The notes: generated by a model not told the origin, from the letters alone. Shown: positions 1 through 10,174, counted from the first letter of the stretch. The stretch is 64,000 nt of DNA from CAYYKD01 sp964471825 (GCA_964471825.1 CAYYKD010000012.1:28745-92744); one strand, 5' to 3'. Program-made: numbers and translations.

Positions 1-439
1 TCACAAGCTCTAATGCCGCCTCTTTCTCGTCCGGGTTTCCGGTTGAACTCTCTGAACGCTCAACTATATAAGCCCACTCGCTCTTGGTGTAATACTCCAC
101 CTCAACTCTATTTTCGATATCATAAGTGATCTCGGTAAGAGCCGCGGTTTTAGGCGTGTTTGCTTTAGGAAGGATATGCATACCGTCAAAAAGAAGCGTA
201 TTTAGAAAAGAAGATTTGCCGGCTTTAACCTCACCCATTATGCCGATCCTAAACTTCCTGTCAGATAGATTAAAATCATCTATCTGTTTTTTGAACTGAG
301 CCGCTTTTAGTCCTATCTCATTAAAAAAATCAGCAAACTTATCCCTATGTGGCTCAAGCTCAACGGTAAGCCGTTCAAGTCGATCAATATAATCAATAGC
401 GTTATTTGTAAGTTCGTTTAATTTTGCGAATACGCTCAT
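1..439 (-). CDS. Dynamin-like GTPase, N-terminal part (cut by window edge)
   Basis: The gene starts at 439 with ATG after an AAAGAGG ribosome binding site and runs off the left edge, so only about 146 N-terminal residues are visible. A helical stretch of about 60 residues precedes a P-loop, GEVKAGKSS (residues 69-77), followed by a threonine-rich switch I region (TPKTAALTE). This order is typical of bacterial dynamin-like GTPases, which bind and remodel membranes. It overlaps the upstream membrane-protein gene by 38 bp and is the last visible gene of the leftward operon starting at 8172. The length and C-terminal membrane domain cannot be seen. Confidence 0.8.
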   Translation of the reverse strand, partial: MSVFAKLNELTNNAIDYIDRLERLTVELEPHRDKFADFFNEIGLKAAQFKKQIDDFNLSDRKFRIGIMGEVKAGKSSFLNTLLFDGMHILPKANTPKTAALTEITYDIENRVEVEYYTKSEWAYIVERSESSTGNPDEKEAALELV

Positions 440-1304
440 ATTTAACCTCTTTTTTTAAACCTGAGTTGTTATTATCAATATCTTTTTTATCTATATTTTT
501 TTCTATGTTTTCTTTCTGTACCTCTTTATCATTCATACTGACATAGATAGCTATAGATAACGAAACCAATGTAATAGTGGTTAAAACTTGAAGTATAATA
601 AATGTATCAACAAAAACATAATCTTTAAAACCGGCATTGGATAATGTACTTACCCCAAAACTTTTTAAGACTGATTCACAAAAACCTTGACTCTCCAAAC
701 AACAACAATAATAAGAAAAACAACAACATTTTTTAACACAGGATTGAAACAAGAAATACACCGGAAAATACATAACAATAATATCAAAATAACTTTTAAT
801 AGCTAATTTTATGCGTTCATTTTTTGAAAGGCTTGAACTTTTCGACTTTGATGAATCAGAAGTTACATCTGTCCCGAAGGCAATAATTATTTCTATTGAC
901 CGAGATATAATTCTAAAAATAACAAATCCGATGAAAAATGAAAAAAAATCTAAGTTTGTACGCAAACATGCCCTAACCTCTTTAAAACAAATCCCTACAA
1001 CTACTGCTATAACTATACTTAGTATTAAATTGAGAGTATTCATCTGTTTTATATAATTTTTTCTTTTTATCTTATATTCTTCTAAATTACCGGTTACCTT
1101 ATTATCATGTCTCATCTTGTAAAGATGTGCAAAAATATAATCGGGGGATAAAAGTGTGAATAATAGCAATTGAAGAAAGTCTATTTTTGCCGTTTTATAT
1201 CGACTTGAAAATGTTCCTGTACTTTTACCCATCAAGTTGTGAATAACAAAAGAAAAAATAAAATTTATAATATAACCGACTATAAGATTAAAAAAAAGTA
1301 CCAT
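402..1304 (-). CDS. Multipass membrane protein with cysteine cluster
   Basis: The family is not recognised. The preferred start is the ATG at 1304, preceded by GGGGAGG at 8-nt spacing; an ATG at 1334 without a good binding site would add 10 residues. Hydrophobic segments lie near residues 3-22, 90-107, 116-140, 172-192 and 233-255, so about five membrane spans are likely. Between the fourth and fifth spans is a cluster of eight cysteines within about 22 residues (C, CCC, CCC, C). The C-terminal tail is rich in Lys, Glu and Asn. It lies between the TerB/beta-helix gene and a dynamin-like GTPase, which suggests that it is the membrane partner of this operon. That role is inferred from context only. 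Confidence 0.7.
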   Translation of the reverse strand: MVLFFNLIVGYIINFIFSFVIHNLMGKSTGTFSSRYKTAKIDFLQLLLFTLLSPDYIFAHLYKMRHDNKVTGNLEEYKIKRKNYIKQMNTLNLILSIVIAVVVGICFKEVRACLRTNLDFFSFFIGFVIFRIISRSIEIIIAFGTDVTSDSSKSKSSSLSKNERIKLAIKSYFDIIVMYFPVYFLFQSCVKKCCCFSYYCCCLESQGFCESVLKSFGVSTLSNAGFKDYVFVDTFIILQVLTTITLVSLSIAIYVSMNDKEVQKENIEKNIDKKDIDNNNSGLKKEVKYERIRKIKRTYK

Positions 1305-1342
1305 TCCTACCCCCTCCCCATATATAACTCGCACATTAGTAA

Positions 1343-2818
1343 TTAGGTACTTGATCCAGGACTCCAGTCACCATAACCACCATAATAATAATACTTCCCA
1401 TTTATAAAACTGTTCTTTCCAGTTATTGTTTTGATGCAAATTCTATAATCTAAATTAGAATCAATAAACGAACACTCTTTAAATGCGTCTATAATATTAC
1501 ATGAGTTTACAAAAACAGTAGCATTCTTAAATTTACAGCTTGTTAAGGTTTCAATCGCATTTAAATTTTCGATATAGACCGAAGATCTTCTATAAAAACC
1601 ATAACAACGGGTTGCAAAATTCGAAAACAAACAATTTTCTATATTGTACAGATTTTGGCCTATGATAGAGTCTAAGTAGAAGCCGTAAGCATTCATAACA
1701 TTGTGGTTTATAAACTTGCAGTTTGAGATAACATTATTCTCCTTTACTTGCACATCTTCCTGTATATAAACAACCGAGATGATATCAGCCGGTTTTAACT
1801 GTTTTTCATCGTTGTTTCTTTTCTTATCATCACTTTGCGGTTTCGTTTTTGTTTCTTTAAAAATTGTGTCTTTTATATCGATATAACTTGTCTTAATACA
1901 GAAGAGCGCCCCATGTATCGTGGTACCCGGATGAAAGTCAAATGTAAAATCAGAAAACTCACAACTCTCTATCGCACCTCTATCGCAAGACTCTATCATC
2001 AAAGCTCTATTATTACCTTTTGAAAACTTTGAACCGGTGATATTTAACATTTTAGTAAACTCTACCGTTACTCGCGGGTTTATAAACACGGTGTTTTCTA
2101 TCGTTACTTCATCCATGTTTGAAAATGTTAAAAACCCCTCATCTGTAAATCTTATTTTTGCATTAGTAATCCTCATTTTTTTGAGATCATGTTTTATATC
2201 TGAGTTTATTATATATCTTCCTCCGTTTATAGACTCGCGGCTAAGGTCATTAACCGATAACGGGAGCTCTAAATTTCCTCCCAACATTGCAAAGTAATGA
2301 CTAAAATCAACAAGTGATATCTTTGACTCAGGCGCTCTTTTTACTTTTATAAGGTTATCTGTTTTTCCTTCAAGTATGCTTGCGGCAATATGCACAAGAA
2401 TTTCGAGGTCTGTATCATTTATCCCAAATAGATCACAGATATTTGCAATTAGTTCGCTCTCCTTATCATGAAGTTCACCATCAACCTTAGCTAAAACTAA
2501 AGCATCAACAACAAATACAAAAATGAGATTATTAAGTCTTATGCTATCAACAAACTCGCCTATAAACTCACGATTAAATCTCTCATCAAAACACTTGATA
2601 TATTTGGTCGCATCACAATCCAGCCCTGCCCCTCTGATAAGTTTGCCATAAAGATCAAGTTCATCTTGTTTTACCACGCCGTCTGCTTGTATAACCGATG
2701 CAAGCATTGTAAAATATATATCTTTTACATACTCCTCATGGAGTTCTAACGGGTGATTTTCAACCTTTTGTATCTCTTTTACTGTTTCGCTTAGTAGTTT
2801 AAATTGCTCTTCTTTCAC
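1343..2818 (-). CDS. TerB-like domain protein with parallel beta-helix region
   Basis: A 491-residue protein starting with GTG at 2818 behind an AGGGG site. Residues 30-150 resemble the TerB/tellurite-resistance helical fold: two repeats of an acidic motif (IQADGVVKQDE and AKVDGELHDKES) give the paired Asp/Glu pattern thought to bind metal. Residues 190-480 are short beta-strand repeats rich in Asn, Cys and Phe (for example VTIENTVFI and IDIKDTIFK), typical of a right-handed beta-helix. No signal peptide is present, so it is probably cytoplasmic. TerB domains recur in stress and phage-defence operons. The fusion to a beta-helix beside dynamin-like GTPases is unusual, and its biochemical function is unknown. 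Confidence 0.7.
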   Translation of the reverse strand: MKEEQFKLLSETVKEIQKVENHPLELHEEYVKDIYFTMLASVIQADGVVKQDELDLYGKLIRGAGLDCDATKYIKCFDERFNREFIGEFVDSIRLNNLIFVFVVDALVLAKVDGELHDKESELIANICDLFGINDTDLEILVHIAASILEGKTDNLIKVKRAPESKISLVDFSHYFAMLGGNLELPLSVNDLSRESINGGRYIINSDIKHDLKKMRITNAKIRFTDEGFLTFSNMDEVTIENTVFINPRVTVEFTKMLNITGSKFSKGNNRALMIESCDRGAIESCEFSDFTFDFHPGTTIHGALFCIKTSYIDIKDTIFKETKTKPQSDDKKRNNDEKQLKPADIISVVYIQEDVQVKENNVISNCKFINHNVMNAYGFYLDSIIGQNLYNIENCLFSNFATRCYGFYRRSSVYIENLNAIETLTSCKFKNATVFVNSCNIIDAFKECSFIDSNLDYRICIKTITGKNSFINGKYYYYGGYGDWSPGSST

Positions 2819-2831
2819 TTTTTTGCCCCTT

Positions 2832-4394
2832 TTATTTAAGTTTATTTATAACAGATAATTTATAATTCAACTTTGGCGATTTAACGGTTACATTTTCTGC
2901 CTTTAATATACTGCTTTTAATAATTGAAGTCGTATCCCTAACGAATTTTATATTAATTACAACAGGTTCTAGTCTGTTTATTATAGCTTTATAGGTTTCT
3001 AATCGTTTAAGATATTTTATATTAAAACCTGCGGGGGCGGTAGCTTTTGCAGTTGATAATATACTTTGAATCAAGTATTTGAAGTTACTGTCCTTTATAG
3101 CATAGTCATTCATATAACTCTTAACTATATCAAGCGGTTCGACTATATAATCAACTATCTCATCTACCGCAGAGGGCTCCGGTAGCGGAATACCCACAAA
3201 ATCGCCGACCTCTTTGATCTTTGTAAAGAATGTCTTTTTGAGAACATCAAGTTCAGCTTCCAAAGATTTCAAATTGCTGATCTTAACATCTGCTTCTGTT
3301 TTAATTATCTTTAGATACTCTACGACATCTCGGTTATCATCGTCTGTAAGCCCTATTGCATGGTTGATCTTATTAAGTCGCTTCTTTTCATCATCAAGTT
3401 TTCTTTGATAGTACTTATTATATGCGGTAAATACCCTTTTAAAATTTCTTGTAAATGTTATATCAAGCGGTTTTTTATTCCACTCATCGAGTATCTTCCT
3501 GAGCTTGTCAGAATCACACCCTTCGGGATTTCTTGCAGAAAACCGCAACAAACCAACAAATTTTATCCCCTTTCGCTCCATAGTTGTCTTTATTTGATTA
3601 TAAGCAGCTTCTATCTCGTCAGGAGACTTCTCACATCTGCCAAGTATAACAAGCACAGGGATACCTTTATTTATTTTACTTAATACTTCTAATGAAGGTT
3701 TAGTGAGTTCCCCTTTACTAATATCTATCATCCAGATAATATAATTACATGAATTAAGTTGCTCTAATGCGATCTTATCATCAGTATTTTCAGAATAATA
3801 AAACTTTTTATCCTTAAAAAAACCGGGTGTATCAAGAAATGCAATATTATCGTAACCGATAGAATTGTTGGTAACAAATATTGATTTAACAAGCCCCGCT
3901 AACGACACTTTGTATTTTGTCGCAAAATCATGATTAATCAATCGGATCTCTTCATTTGTGATGGCAAATACTCGGTTAAAGATATTAAGCATTTTGATCT
4001 CGAGATCGTTCCCATTTATGACATAAGTTGGAACTGAAGTCGATGGGTCTGTCCCCCATGGCAATAAATTATCTTTTAATATAAAACTATTGATAAATGT
4101 TGACTTACCGCTTGAAAATGCACCGCCAATACCGACAATATTTTTTGAACTCAATGACGGAGTAACAGCAAACTCCTCAAATTTTGAAAACTCATATTCA
4201 AATGCACTGTAGAGTGTTAAACTATTTGGAGGCGAGTCTTTCTGTGAAAAAACTACAAAATCATCTTTAATAAAACTCTCTATTTCATCAAGTTTTGTTC
4301 TAATATTATCTATGAATTGACTATCTTGATCCTGAATTATCTTTTTTATCAGCTCAATCTCTTTATTTTCATCACTGTTTTGTAAACTGCTCAT
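2832..4394 (-). CDS. Dynamin-like GTPase
   Basis: A 520-residue protein. The start at 4394 has GGAGGTG upstream and lies inside the end of the preceding gene (23-bp overlap), indicating translational coupling. G1 is GAFSSGKST (residues 91-99), the switch I threonine lies in DPSTSVPT (116-123) and G3 is DTPG (188-191). A weaker G4-like segment is GRCEKS. The C-terminal half is predicted to be long helices, as in the stalk of bacterial dynamin-like proteins, with a Gly/Ala-rich stretch (ATAPAGF) that could be a membrane-touching tip. Bacterial dynamin-like proteins often work as pairs encoded side by side, as here with the patatin-GTPase fusion. Confidence 0.85.
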   Translation of the reverse strand: MSSLQNSDENKEIELIKKIIQDQDSQFIDNIRTKLDEIESFIKDDFVVFSQKDSPPNSLTLYSAFEYEFSKFEEFAVTPSLSSKNIVGIGGAFSSGKSTFINSFILKDNLLPWGTDPSTSVPTYVINGNDLEIKMLNIFNRVFAITNEEIRLINHDFATKYKVSLAGLVKSIFVTNNSIGYDNIAFLDTPGFFKDKKFYYSENTDDKIALEQLNSCNYIIWMIDISKGELTKPSLEVLSKINKGIPVLVILGRCEKSPDEIEAAYNQIKTTMERKGIKFVGLLRFSARNPEGCDSDKLRKILDEWNKKPLDITFTRNFKRVFTAYNKYYQRKLDDEKKRLNKINHAIGLTDDDNRDVVEYLKIIKTEADVKISNLKSLEAELDVLKKTFFTKIKEVGDFVGIPLPEPSAVDEIVDYIVEPLDIVKSYMNDYAIKDSNFKYLIQSILSTAKATAPAGFNIKYLKRLETYKAIINRLEPVVINIKFVRDTTSIIKSSILKAENVTVKSPKLNYKLSVINKLK

Positions 4395-7300
4395 CTAACA
4401 CCTCCACTACTTTAAGGTCTGTTTGAAGCATTAAAATGGTTTCATTGTATTGTACCTCTGTAAGTTTCTTTTGCTCCCTTAAGTCATCCAGCGCTTTTGT
4501 CTTATCATTTTTAATACTACTCAAAGCATCGGCGACTTTTTTGATCAGGTCATCGGTTTTTGAGTTAAGCATTGTTGTCAGATTTGTCTTGATGTTGCTC
4601 AAAAGATTCGGTATAATACTTCCGGATAACTGAGACTCTATTTCAGATCTATCTGATTTTCCCTTGCCGCCACCAAATAACCCTACAACAAACTTAATAA
4701 CACCAACAACAAGTTTTCCTATAAGACCAAAGACACCACCAATTTTATCAAGAACATCAAATAAAGCACTGTTCGTTTTACCGGCATTAATCCCTGTTAA
4801 TGTTGCATTGATATCTATATCTATATTGTAATTATCAGGAACAATATTTTTTACATTACTGATAAACTTCGTTTCACTAGGTGAATAAAACATTTTTATG
4901 CCTTCTGCTATAGAAACTCTGACTGCTTGTTTTAAATGCTTTTCGGCTTCAAAACTTTGACCGTCTGCTATCATAGATACTATATTTGTTTTTTCAAACT
5001 CAACATCATTTTTTACTTTATCACAAATCTTATCGATTGCACTTACAGTTGAGTTTTTAAGCTCATCGGATTCTTTTGTCAGTTTTAAGTCGATTTCGTT
5101 TAACTCGGCATCAATCCTAACTAACTCATCATCGATTTCTTCAATAGTTGACTTTGTATTAAGCCTTTTTAGAATATACTCCTTGCATCTTTTAATGTAC
5201 TCAGATATCACCGGCTTATATTTATCAATAAAAAGTTTTCCAGCATCTCTATTGATCTCTTTAAGAAAAGCGATAAAGTCGCCTATATCACCGGTTCTTC
5301 CCGATGTTACCACTAATTTGAATTTTCTATCACCCATTATTTTACAAATGTCATTACGGGTATTGTTTAAAACATCTTCCGGCTGTGTTACACTGTCAAT
5401 TCTTGTAAGAATAAAATAGACAGGCATATCATATATATTTATCTCCTTCAAAAAGTCAATTATCGACCGCTTTAAACCTCCGGTTTCAGATTGGATNNNN
5501 NNNNNNACTATATATGCTATACTTTTATCTATATAGGATGTTATCGCTTTATCATGAGTGTCAATGCCTGACTCAAAGCCCGGAAGATCTGCTATTGTGA
5601 CATTGGGTATACTTTTTAAAAAACCGTTATTTAAAGAAATCAATAATTGCTTCTCTTTTTGAATATTAAACATTATATTTTTTAAATCAGATTTTGTTAA
5701 CACGGTTTTTGTATCATCTATATTTATTTTAACAATACTCTCAATTTTAGCATAAGCAATCTCAGCGGGTATCGAAGTCTGCGGATCTGTTGAAAAATTG
5801 AACAGATTCTCTCCCAATGCTCTATTAATAAGCGTTGTCTTTCCGCTTGAAAAAACACCGATCATAGGAACTCTCACCGAAAAATTATCAATATTTGACT
5901 TTAGCTGTTCTGCCTTTTCCTGTTGAATATCGTATTTTTTATTTATTTCATCGAGCTTGTTAAGGAACTCGCCATACTCATTTTTAAGTTCTAATACATC
6001 CTGAGTTGCAGAAAGATATTTTTTGTCGACATTTTTATAAGAGTATAAGAGTTCATAAACAATATCAACGCCTCTATAATCTTGAGCTGTCCGGTTACTC
6101 ATTTGATCTATCAAAATCAGGTCAGTTTTATTATTTACGCAGCCCTCTATTATGCGAAGTATAGGGTAGTTTAGTCTTTCAGTGTTTTCCAAAGGAAACA
6201 TATCAACCCCGATCAAATTTTCAATTTTTCTTTTTGATGATATATCTTTGCACAATGATTCATGCATAGTGTTGTCTGAAGTTACTATTTTATCAATACC
6301 AACCTCATATATAATATTATCAAATATCTGTAATGATAAGTTGTTATTATCGCTGAAGCCTTCTTTATAAAAATAATAAGGTAAGAATATGCATTTTTCA
6401 TAATTATTCATATCTCGTAACTTGCTCTTGACACTCTCTTTCCAATTAAGAAGTCCAACCTCTTTCTTTAGATCTATTAACTCATTAGAAATGTGAGCGA
6501 TTCTACTTTCTAGTTGATCAAACTGTATTTTACATTGGTTTGCAATCAGTTTTGACAATTGAATCAACTTGACATCATTGGAATACAGCTTATTTATATG
6601 TAGCATTACAAAATTTAGTTTATTAGTTATTGTTGCCATAAAGTCTAAGGCAAGCATATCTCTTTCAGCAAGAACCTGAATTGCTTTATAACAAGAATAT
6701 AATGATGCTGATAGATTCCCCATTACTTCTGCCTGTATCTTTTGAGTTTTACCGGTTATACCGGACCATAATCTCCCAAAAAAACCCTGCGTTTTAAGAT
6801 GATTAACTCTTCCGTCGATCGCTGAAAACTGAGTCAGTCCGTCAAATACAAGATTTTCAAGCTCTTTTGAACCTTTTTTATAGCTATCAATTAAATTATT
6901 CACGCCCTCATCTATTAGATCTTTTTCTGCCTGATCAATAAGATCATCAATGTTTTTTGATATAGACTCAACGGTTATAATCTCTTTTTCTGAGGTCTTA
7001 TAATCTAATAAGTACTCAAGTGAGTTTTTTCCAAGACCTATTTCTTGATTGAATATTTTTCGTAATTGTGAGTTTTCTGCTGCAATTTTATTAAAAGATT
7101 CTATATTACCGGCAACAGCTTCTGCATTTTGTATAAGTTTATTTTCTATAACAAGAAACTTATATACATCTTCAAGTATCCTTTTGGTATCACGATATCC
7201 GTTATCAAGAAGTTTATTGGCAAACTCCGGCCTAAAATCCAATGTTCCTTTGATTAATCCACCTATCTCATCCGTAGATATAATATGCCAAAATTTCACA

Positions 7301-7971
7301 TTTTCAAAACCTTTTTCTTTGGGTGTCAATACAACATCTCTATCAAGATAAACAATAAAAATATAGTCAAGATTTTCAGATAAAAGTGGTTTCACAGGAG
7401 TGTTGTCCTTTATACCGCCGTCAATATATGTTTGACCGTTAACCTTAACTTCGGGAAATATAACAGGTATTGCACTTGACGCCAATAGATATTTTTTTAT
7501 ATCCTCCACAGGATGTTCATTGATATGGATATATTCCGCTTGCATTTTATTAATATTGAAAGCACAAGCATAAAATTTTCTCTTTAATTCTCTTCCGTGA
7601 CTAATGTTCATAACACTATCTATTATCTTAAGTAAGCCTTCTTGTGAAAATACCCCCGTGTTTTCTGCGATATTTAAATACTTATCAAGCTTATTTATAA
7701 AAAAACTGCCCCAAGGCAGTGAACTCAAACCACTTCTTATCTTAGCTGTGTTTGGATGTAAAATTTTATCACTTGAGATGGTTCGCCATAAGTTCTCAGC
7801 TTCATCGTAACTATCAAGGGCGAACATAGAGCCATTCAACGCTCCGACCTATGTCCCACTAACCACATTTATATACTTATCAACACCAAATTCCCTTAAG
7901 GCCTTCCAAACCCCGACTTCATATGCACCTTTACCGCCGCCACCCGAAAACACAAGTCCTATATTTTTCAT
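4372..7971 (-). pseudogene. Patatin-like phospholipase / dynamin-like GTPase fusion with in-frame TAG at the catalytic serine
   Basis: The full frame begins at ATG 7971 (AAGGAG upstream) and would encode 1199 residues. The N-terminus has the patatin oxyanion loop SGGGGKGAYEVG, then VSGT-stop-VGALNG: codon 41 (7851-7849) is TAG where the GxSxG nucleophile serine is expected, one base from TCG. The second catalytic motif is intact (DGG, residues 184-186). Residues 230-640 are long helices. A dynamin-type GTPase follows, with G1 GVFSSGKTT (705-713) and G3 DLPG, and near the C-terminus a hydrophobic Gly-rich stretch ending LFGGGKGK. A 10-N assembly gap lies at 5497-5506. A TTG at 7839 could restart translation without the nucleophile. 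The TAG may be a real inactivating mutation or a sequence error; the rest of the frame is undamaged. Confidence 0.75.
7849..7851 (-). other. In-frame amber codon replacing the patatin nucleophile
   Basis: Read on the minus strand the codons are AGT GGG ACA TAG GTC GGA GCG, giving S-G-T-stop-V-G-A. Patatin family proteins have G-x-S-x-G here. A single C-to-A change in TCG would give TAG. Frame continuity from ATG 7971 is exact (120 bases, 40 codons). Confidence 0.85.
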
Positions 7972-8004
7972 TTGATAATTGACTCCTTAAATTTAATATC
8001 CCCT

Positions 8005-8172
8005 TTACCTCATAACTCTCCCGTCCCACAAATTCCTAAAAAACCCGGTCTTGTCACTACCACACTTCGGACACTTCTTTGAAAATAACCCCGCCCTAAA
8101 CTTATGCCCGCACTCATTACAGACACGGTTAGGTTTAAAAACATCTATCGGATCAGGCATAAAATTACTCAT
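8005..8172 (-). CDS. 55-residue zinc-ribbon protein
   Basis: A small gene starting at ATG 8172 with a GGAG site 5 nt upstream. The protein has two CxxC knuckles, CNEC (18-21) and CPKC (34-37), spaced as in a rubredoxin-like or zinc-ribbon fold, then a basic tail. It lies 33 bp upstream of the patatin/GTPase gene and is probably the first gene of that leftward operon. Small zinc ribbons often mediate nucleic-acid or protein contacts. No specific function can be assigned. Confidence 0.75.
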   Translation of the reverse strand: MSNFMPDPIDVFKPNRVCNECGHKFRAGLFSKKCPKCGSDKTGFFRNLWDGRVMR

Positions 8173-8581
8173 AAAGTCTCCAGGTTACGGCATAAATAGT
8201 TCTACATAAATAAACAGAAAAAATCAAATATATTTTTTTATACCATTTTTTTAGCAGTTTAGTGTCAACCCTGATTATTACTTGATAGTAATATTTACAT
8301 TTTATATATCTCCATTAATTATATAATTGCTTATTATTTCGAATAATATAGTTAAATATCATCAATATACACAGTTTTTTATATCACTTGACGCTCTTAT
8401 ACTGCTATTAAATTTTTTAAAAAAAAATTATATTTTTTCCTGCTGATTATATTCAACTACTTTCAGAATCATACTATATCAGATTGAGTATGTCATATGG
8501 TGTCACGATATGATAAAATTAATACAAAAGGATTTATCCATGTGATTTAAAATAGATTAGATTTGAGGAGTCTGTTGCAGT
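8173..8581. other. Intergenic region, AT-rich, one dispersed repeat
   Basis: No supported gene is seen. The region is very AT-rich and holds one copy of the dispersed 33-bp repeat at 8490-8520. The leftward promoter for the zinc-ribbon operon should lie near 8230-8270. A TTGACA-like box reads leftward there, but its spacing to the next TATAAA is about 20 nt, so it is not called. Confidence 0.5.
8490..8520 (+). repeat. Dispersed repeat, copy A
   Basis: Core ATGTCATATGGTGTC followed by an A-rich tail ending AAAATT. It shares the spacing of two GTC blocks and the A-rich tail with copies at 10175, 13937, 15866 and 18790, all in the same orientation. Confidence 0.55.
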
Positions 8582-9847
8582 TTAAGTGTTGTTTGTTAAA
8601 AAATCCCATATTTGAATATGTTTAATCCCTTTGATATTACCGATTGAAATATCATCCATTGACACGACTATTTTTTCATAGTTGTCATCTATCAGTTGCA
8701 GGTTACCAAACTCCCTCTCGATAACAGTTTCATCCGACAGGTGATAACAAACCTGAATATATTGTGTAGTTCCGTTTTTCTCTGCTACAAAGTCAATCTC
8801 TTTATCTTTGATTCTACCTACAGATACACTGTATCCGTTTCGTCTCAGATTTAGATAAATAATGTTTTCTAAATACCTGCTAAGATTTTTATCAAAACCT
8901 GATGTCAAATAATACTTAAATCCAAGGTCGTTTAAATAATATTTTTTTTCGTTTAGCAATATCTCTTTGCCTTTGATATCAAACTTTTCAACACCATGTA
9001 TAAAAAAAGTGTTTTCTATAAAAGCAAGATAGTTACTGATGGTTTCGTTATTAGTTTTAATTTTGTTTGATGTTAAGAATTTTACGATTTTATTTGTCGA
9101 AAAAAAACTGCCGACAGAGTCGATTAAAAAATTCACCAATCGTTCAAGAATAACTGTATCCCTAACTTTATATCGATTCACAATATCTTTTAATAGAATA
9201 GAATCTTTTAGTGATGATAGATAATTTCTTTTTAACTCATTTTCTTTAAAATGAAGTGTTTCAGGCATACCGCTCTCTTGAACATACCTTAAAAACGAAT
9301 CTTTATTTTTTGCGATATTATAGAAGTCGCAGTATTCATCAAATCCAAATGGAAACACCTCAAATAGGATATACCGCCCTGTCAGATAAGTTGACAATTC
9401 TGTAGATAGGAGATTTGAGTTTGATCCTGTAATAAACACCTCGTATTCGGCAGTATAGTCTTGTGAGATCGAATTTACCGCATTTTCCCAGCCGTTAATC
9501 TCCTGAATCTCATCAATAAAAATGTAAACTTTACCTATCGGCTTGATTTTAGATTTATATTCATCTATTACCGATATCAATACCGATGAGTCATTGATAT
9601 AGTCAAGTTCATACAGATCCTTATTTATGTAAAGTATATTTTTAGGATTTATATTAAGTTTTATGATAAGATGATTAATAATCATTCTGAATATGTAGCT
9701 TTTACCGACTCTTCGCTGCCCTACTATTACCTTAACAAGAGGATTGCCTATATATGATGTTATTTTTTCCAAATATGATTCTCTTTTAAGTCCGTTAAAC
9801 TGAAATGGATTATTCCAAAAATTGCACCTCTCAATTACTTCAAACAT
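8582..9847 (-). CDS. AAA ATPase with DUF4143-like C-terminus
   Basis: Walker A is GQRRVGKS and Walker B is FIDEIQEI, followed by a sensor-like TGSNSNLL. The C-terminal third matches the DUF4143 pattern, ending in a restriction-endonuclease-like strand pair (KEIDFVAE then IQVCYH). Proteins of this family are ATPases of unknown substrate often found in mobile or accessory DNA. The start at 9847 is preferred: a leftward promoter at 9883-9911 would begin transcription near 9876, which leaves a possible TTG at 9883 outside the transcript, and GAGAGG lies 11 nt before 9847. It is a lone gene bracketed by dispersed repeats A and B. Confidence 0.8.
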   Translation of the reverse strand: MFEVIERCNFWNNPFQFNGLKRESYLEKITSYIGNPLVKVIVGQRRVGKSYIFRMIINHLIIKLNINPKNILYINKDLYELDYINDSSVLISVIDEYKSKIKPIGKVYIFIDEIQEINGWENAVNSISQDYTAEYEVFITGSNSNLLSTELSTYLTGRYILFEVFPFGFDEYCDFYNIAKNKDSFLRYVQESGMPETLHFKENELKRNYLSSLKDSILLKDIVNRYKVRDTVILERLVNFLIDSVGSFFSTNKIVKFLTSNKIKTNNETISNYLAFIENTFFIHGVEKFDIKGKEILLNEKKYYLNDLGFKYYLTSGFDKNLSRYLENIIYLNLRRNGYSVSVGRIKDKEIDFVAEKNGTTQYIQVCYHLSDETVIEREFGNLQLIDDNYEKIVVSMDDISIGNIKGIKHIQIWDFLTNNT

Positions 9848-9882
9848 ACCTTTAAAAACCTCTCTATTTATCCTAAAGTTCA

Positions 9883-9911
9883 ATCATAATTGAAACATAT
9901 TCATATGTCAA
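9883..9911 (-). promoter_or_regulatory. Sigma70-type promoter for the AAA ATPase gene
   Basis: Read on the minus strand: TTGACA, 17 nt, TATGAT. The position favours the downstream ATG at 9847 as the translation start. Confidence 0.6.
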
Positions 9912-10004
9912 TAGATTTATTGCAGTTTCGGTTGCAATTCCTACTGAGTCGTATGTTAAAAAGATAAAATCAAGTTAACACAGTTTATTATATATTATGG
10001 ACAC

Positions 10005-10037
10005 CTCTAATTACCCTAGTTTTTAGGGTAATTAGAG
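10005..10037. other. Perfect 14-bp inverted repeat (hairpin)
   Basis: Arms CTCTAATTACCCTA (10005-10018) and TAGGGTAATTAGAG (10024-10037) pair perfectly around a 5-nt loop. There is no T-run on either side, so it is not a standard terminator. It lies between the ATPase promoter and the converging end of the histidine kinase gene and could be an operator or an RNA structure. The rest of the 9912-10223 gap holds no supported gene. Confidence 0.6.
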
Positions 10038-10174
10038 CCTGAAATACCATTCCTCTCCCACAAGGGCATGGAGAAATAATGTATTTCGAAGTGACCTTAT
10101 ATTTTTTGTTCAAATTTTATCGCAAATGATCGAATACTATCCATCAAGCAATAAAAACAATATACGACACCATG

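Noticed and set aside
7849..7851. Genome-wide reassignment of TAG as an amino acid
   Set aside because: Several genes here (cheX, treS, the YihY gene and a PIN toxin) end cleanly with TAG, so it works as a stop.
10005..10037. Rho-independent terminator
   Set aside because: No T-run follows on either strand.
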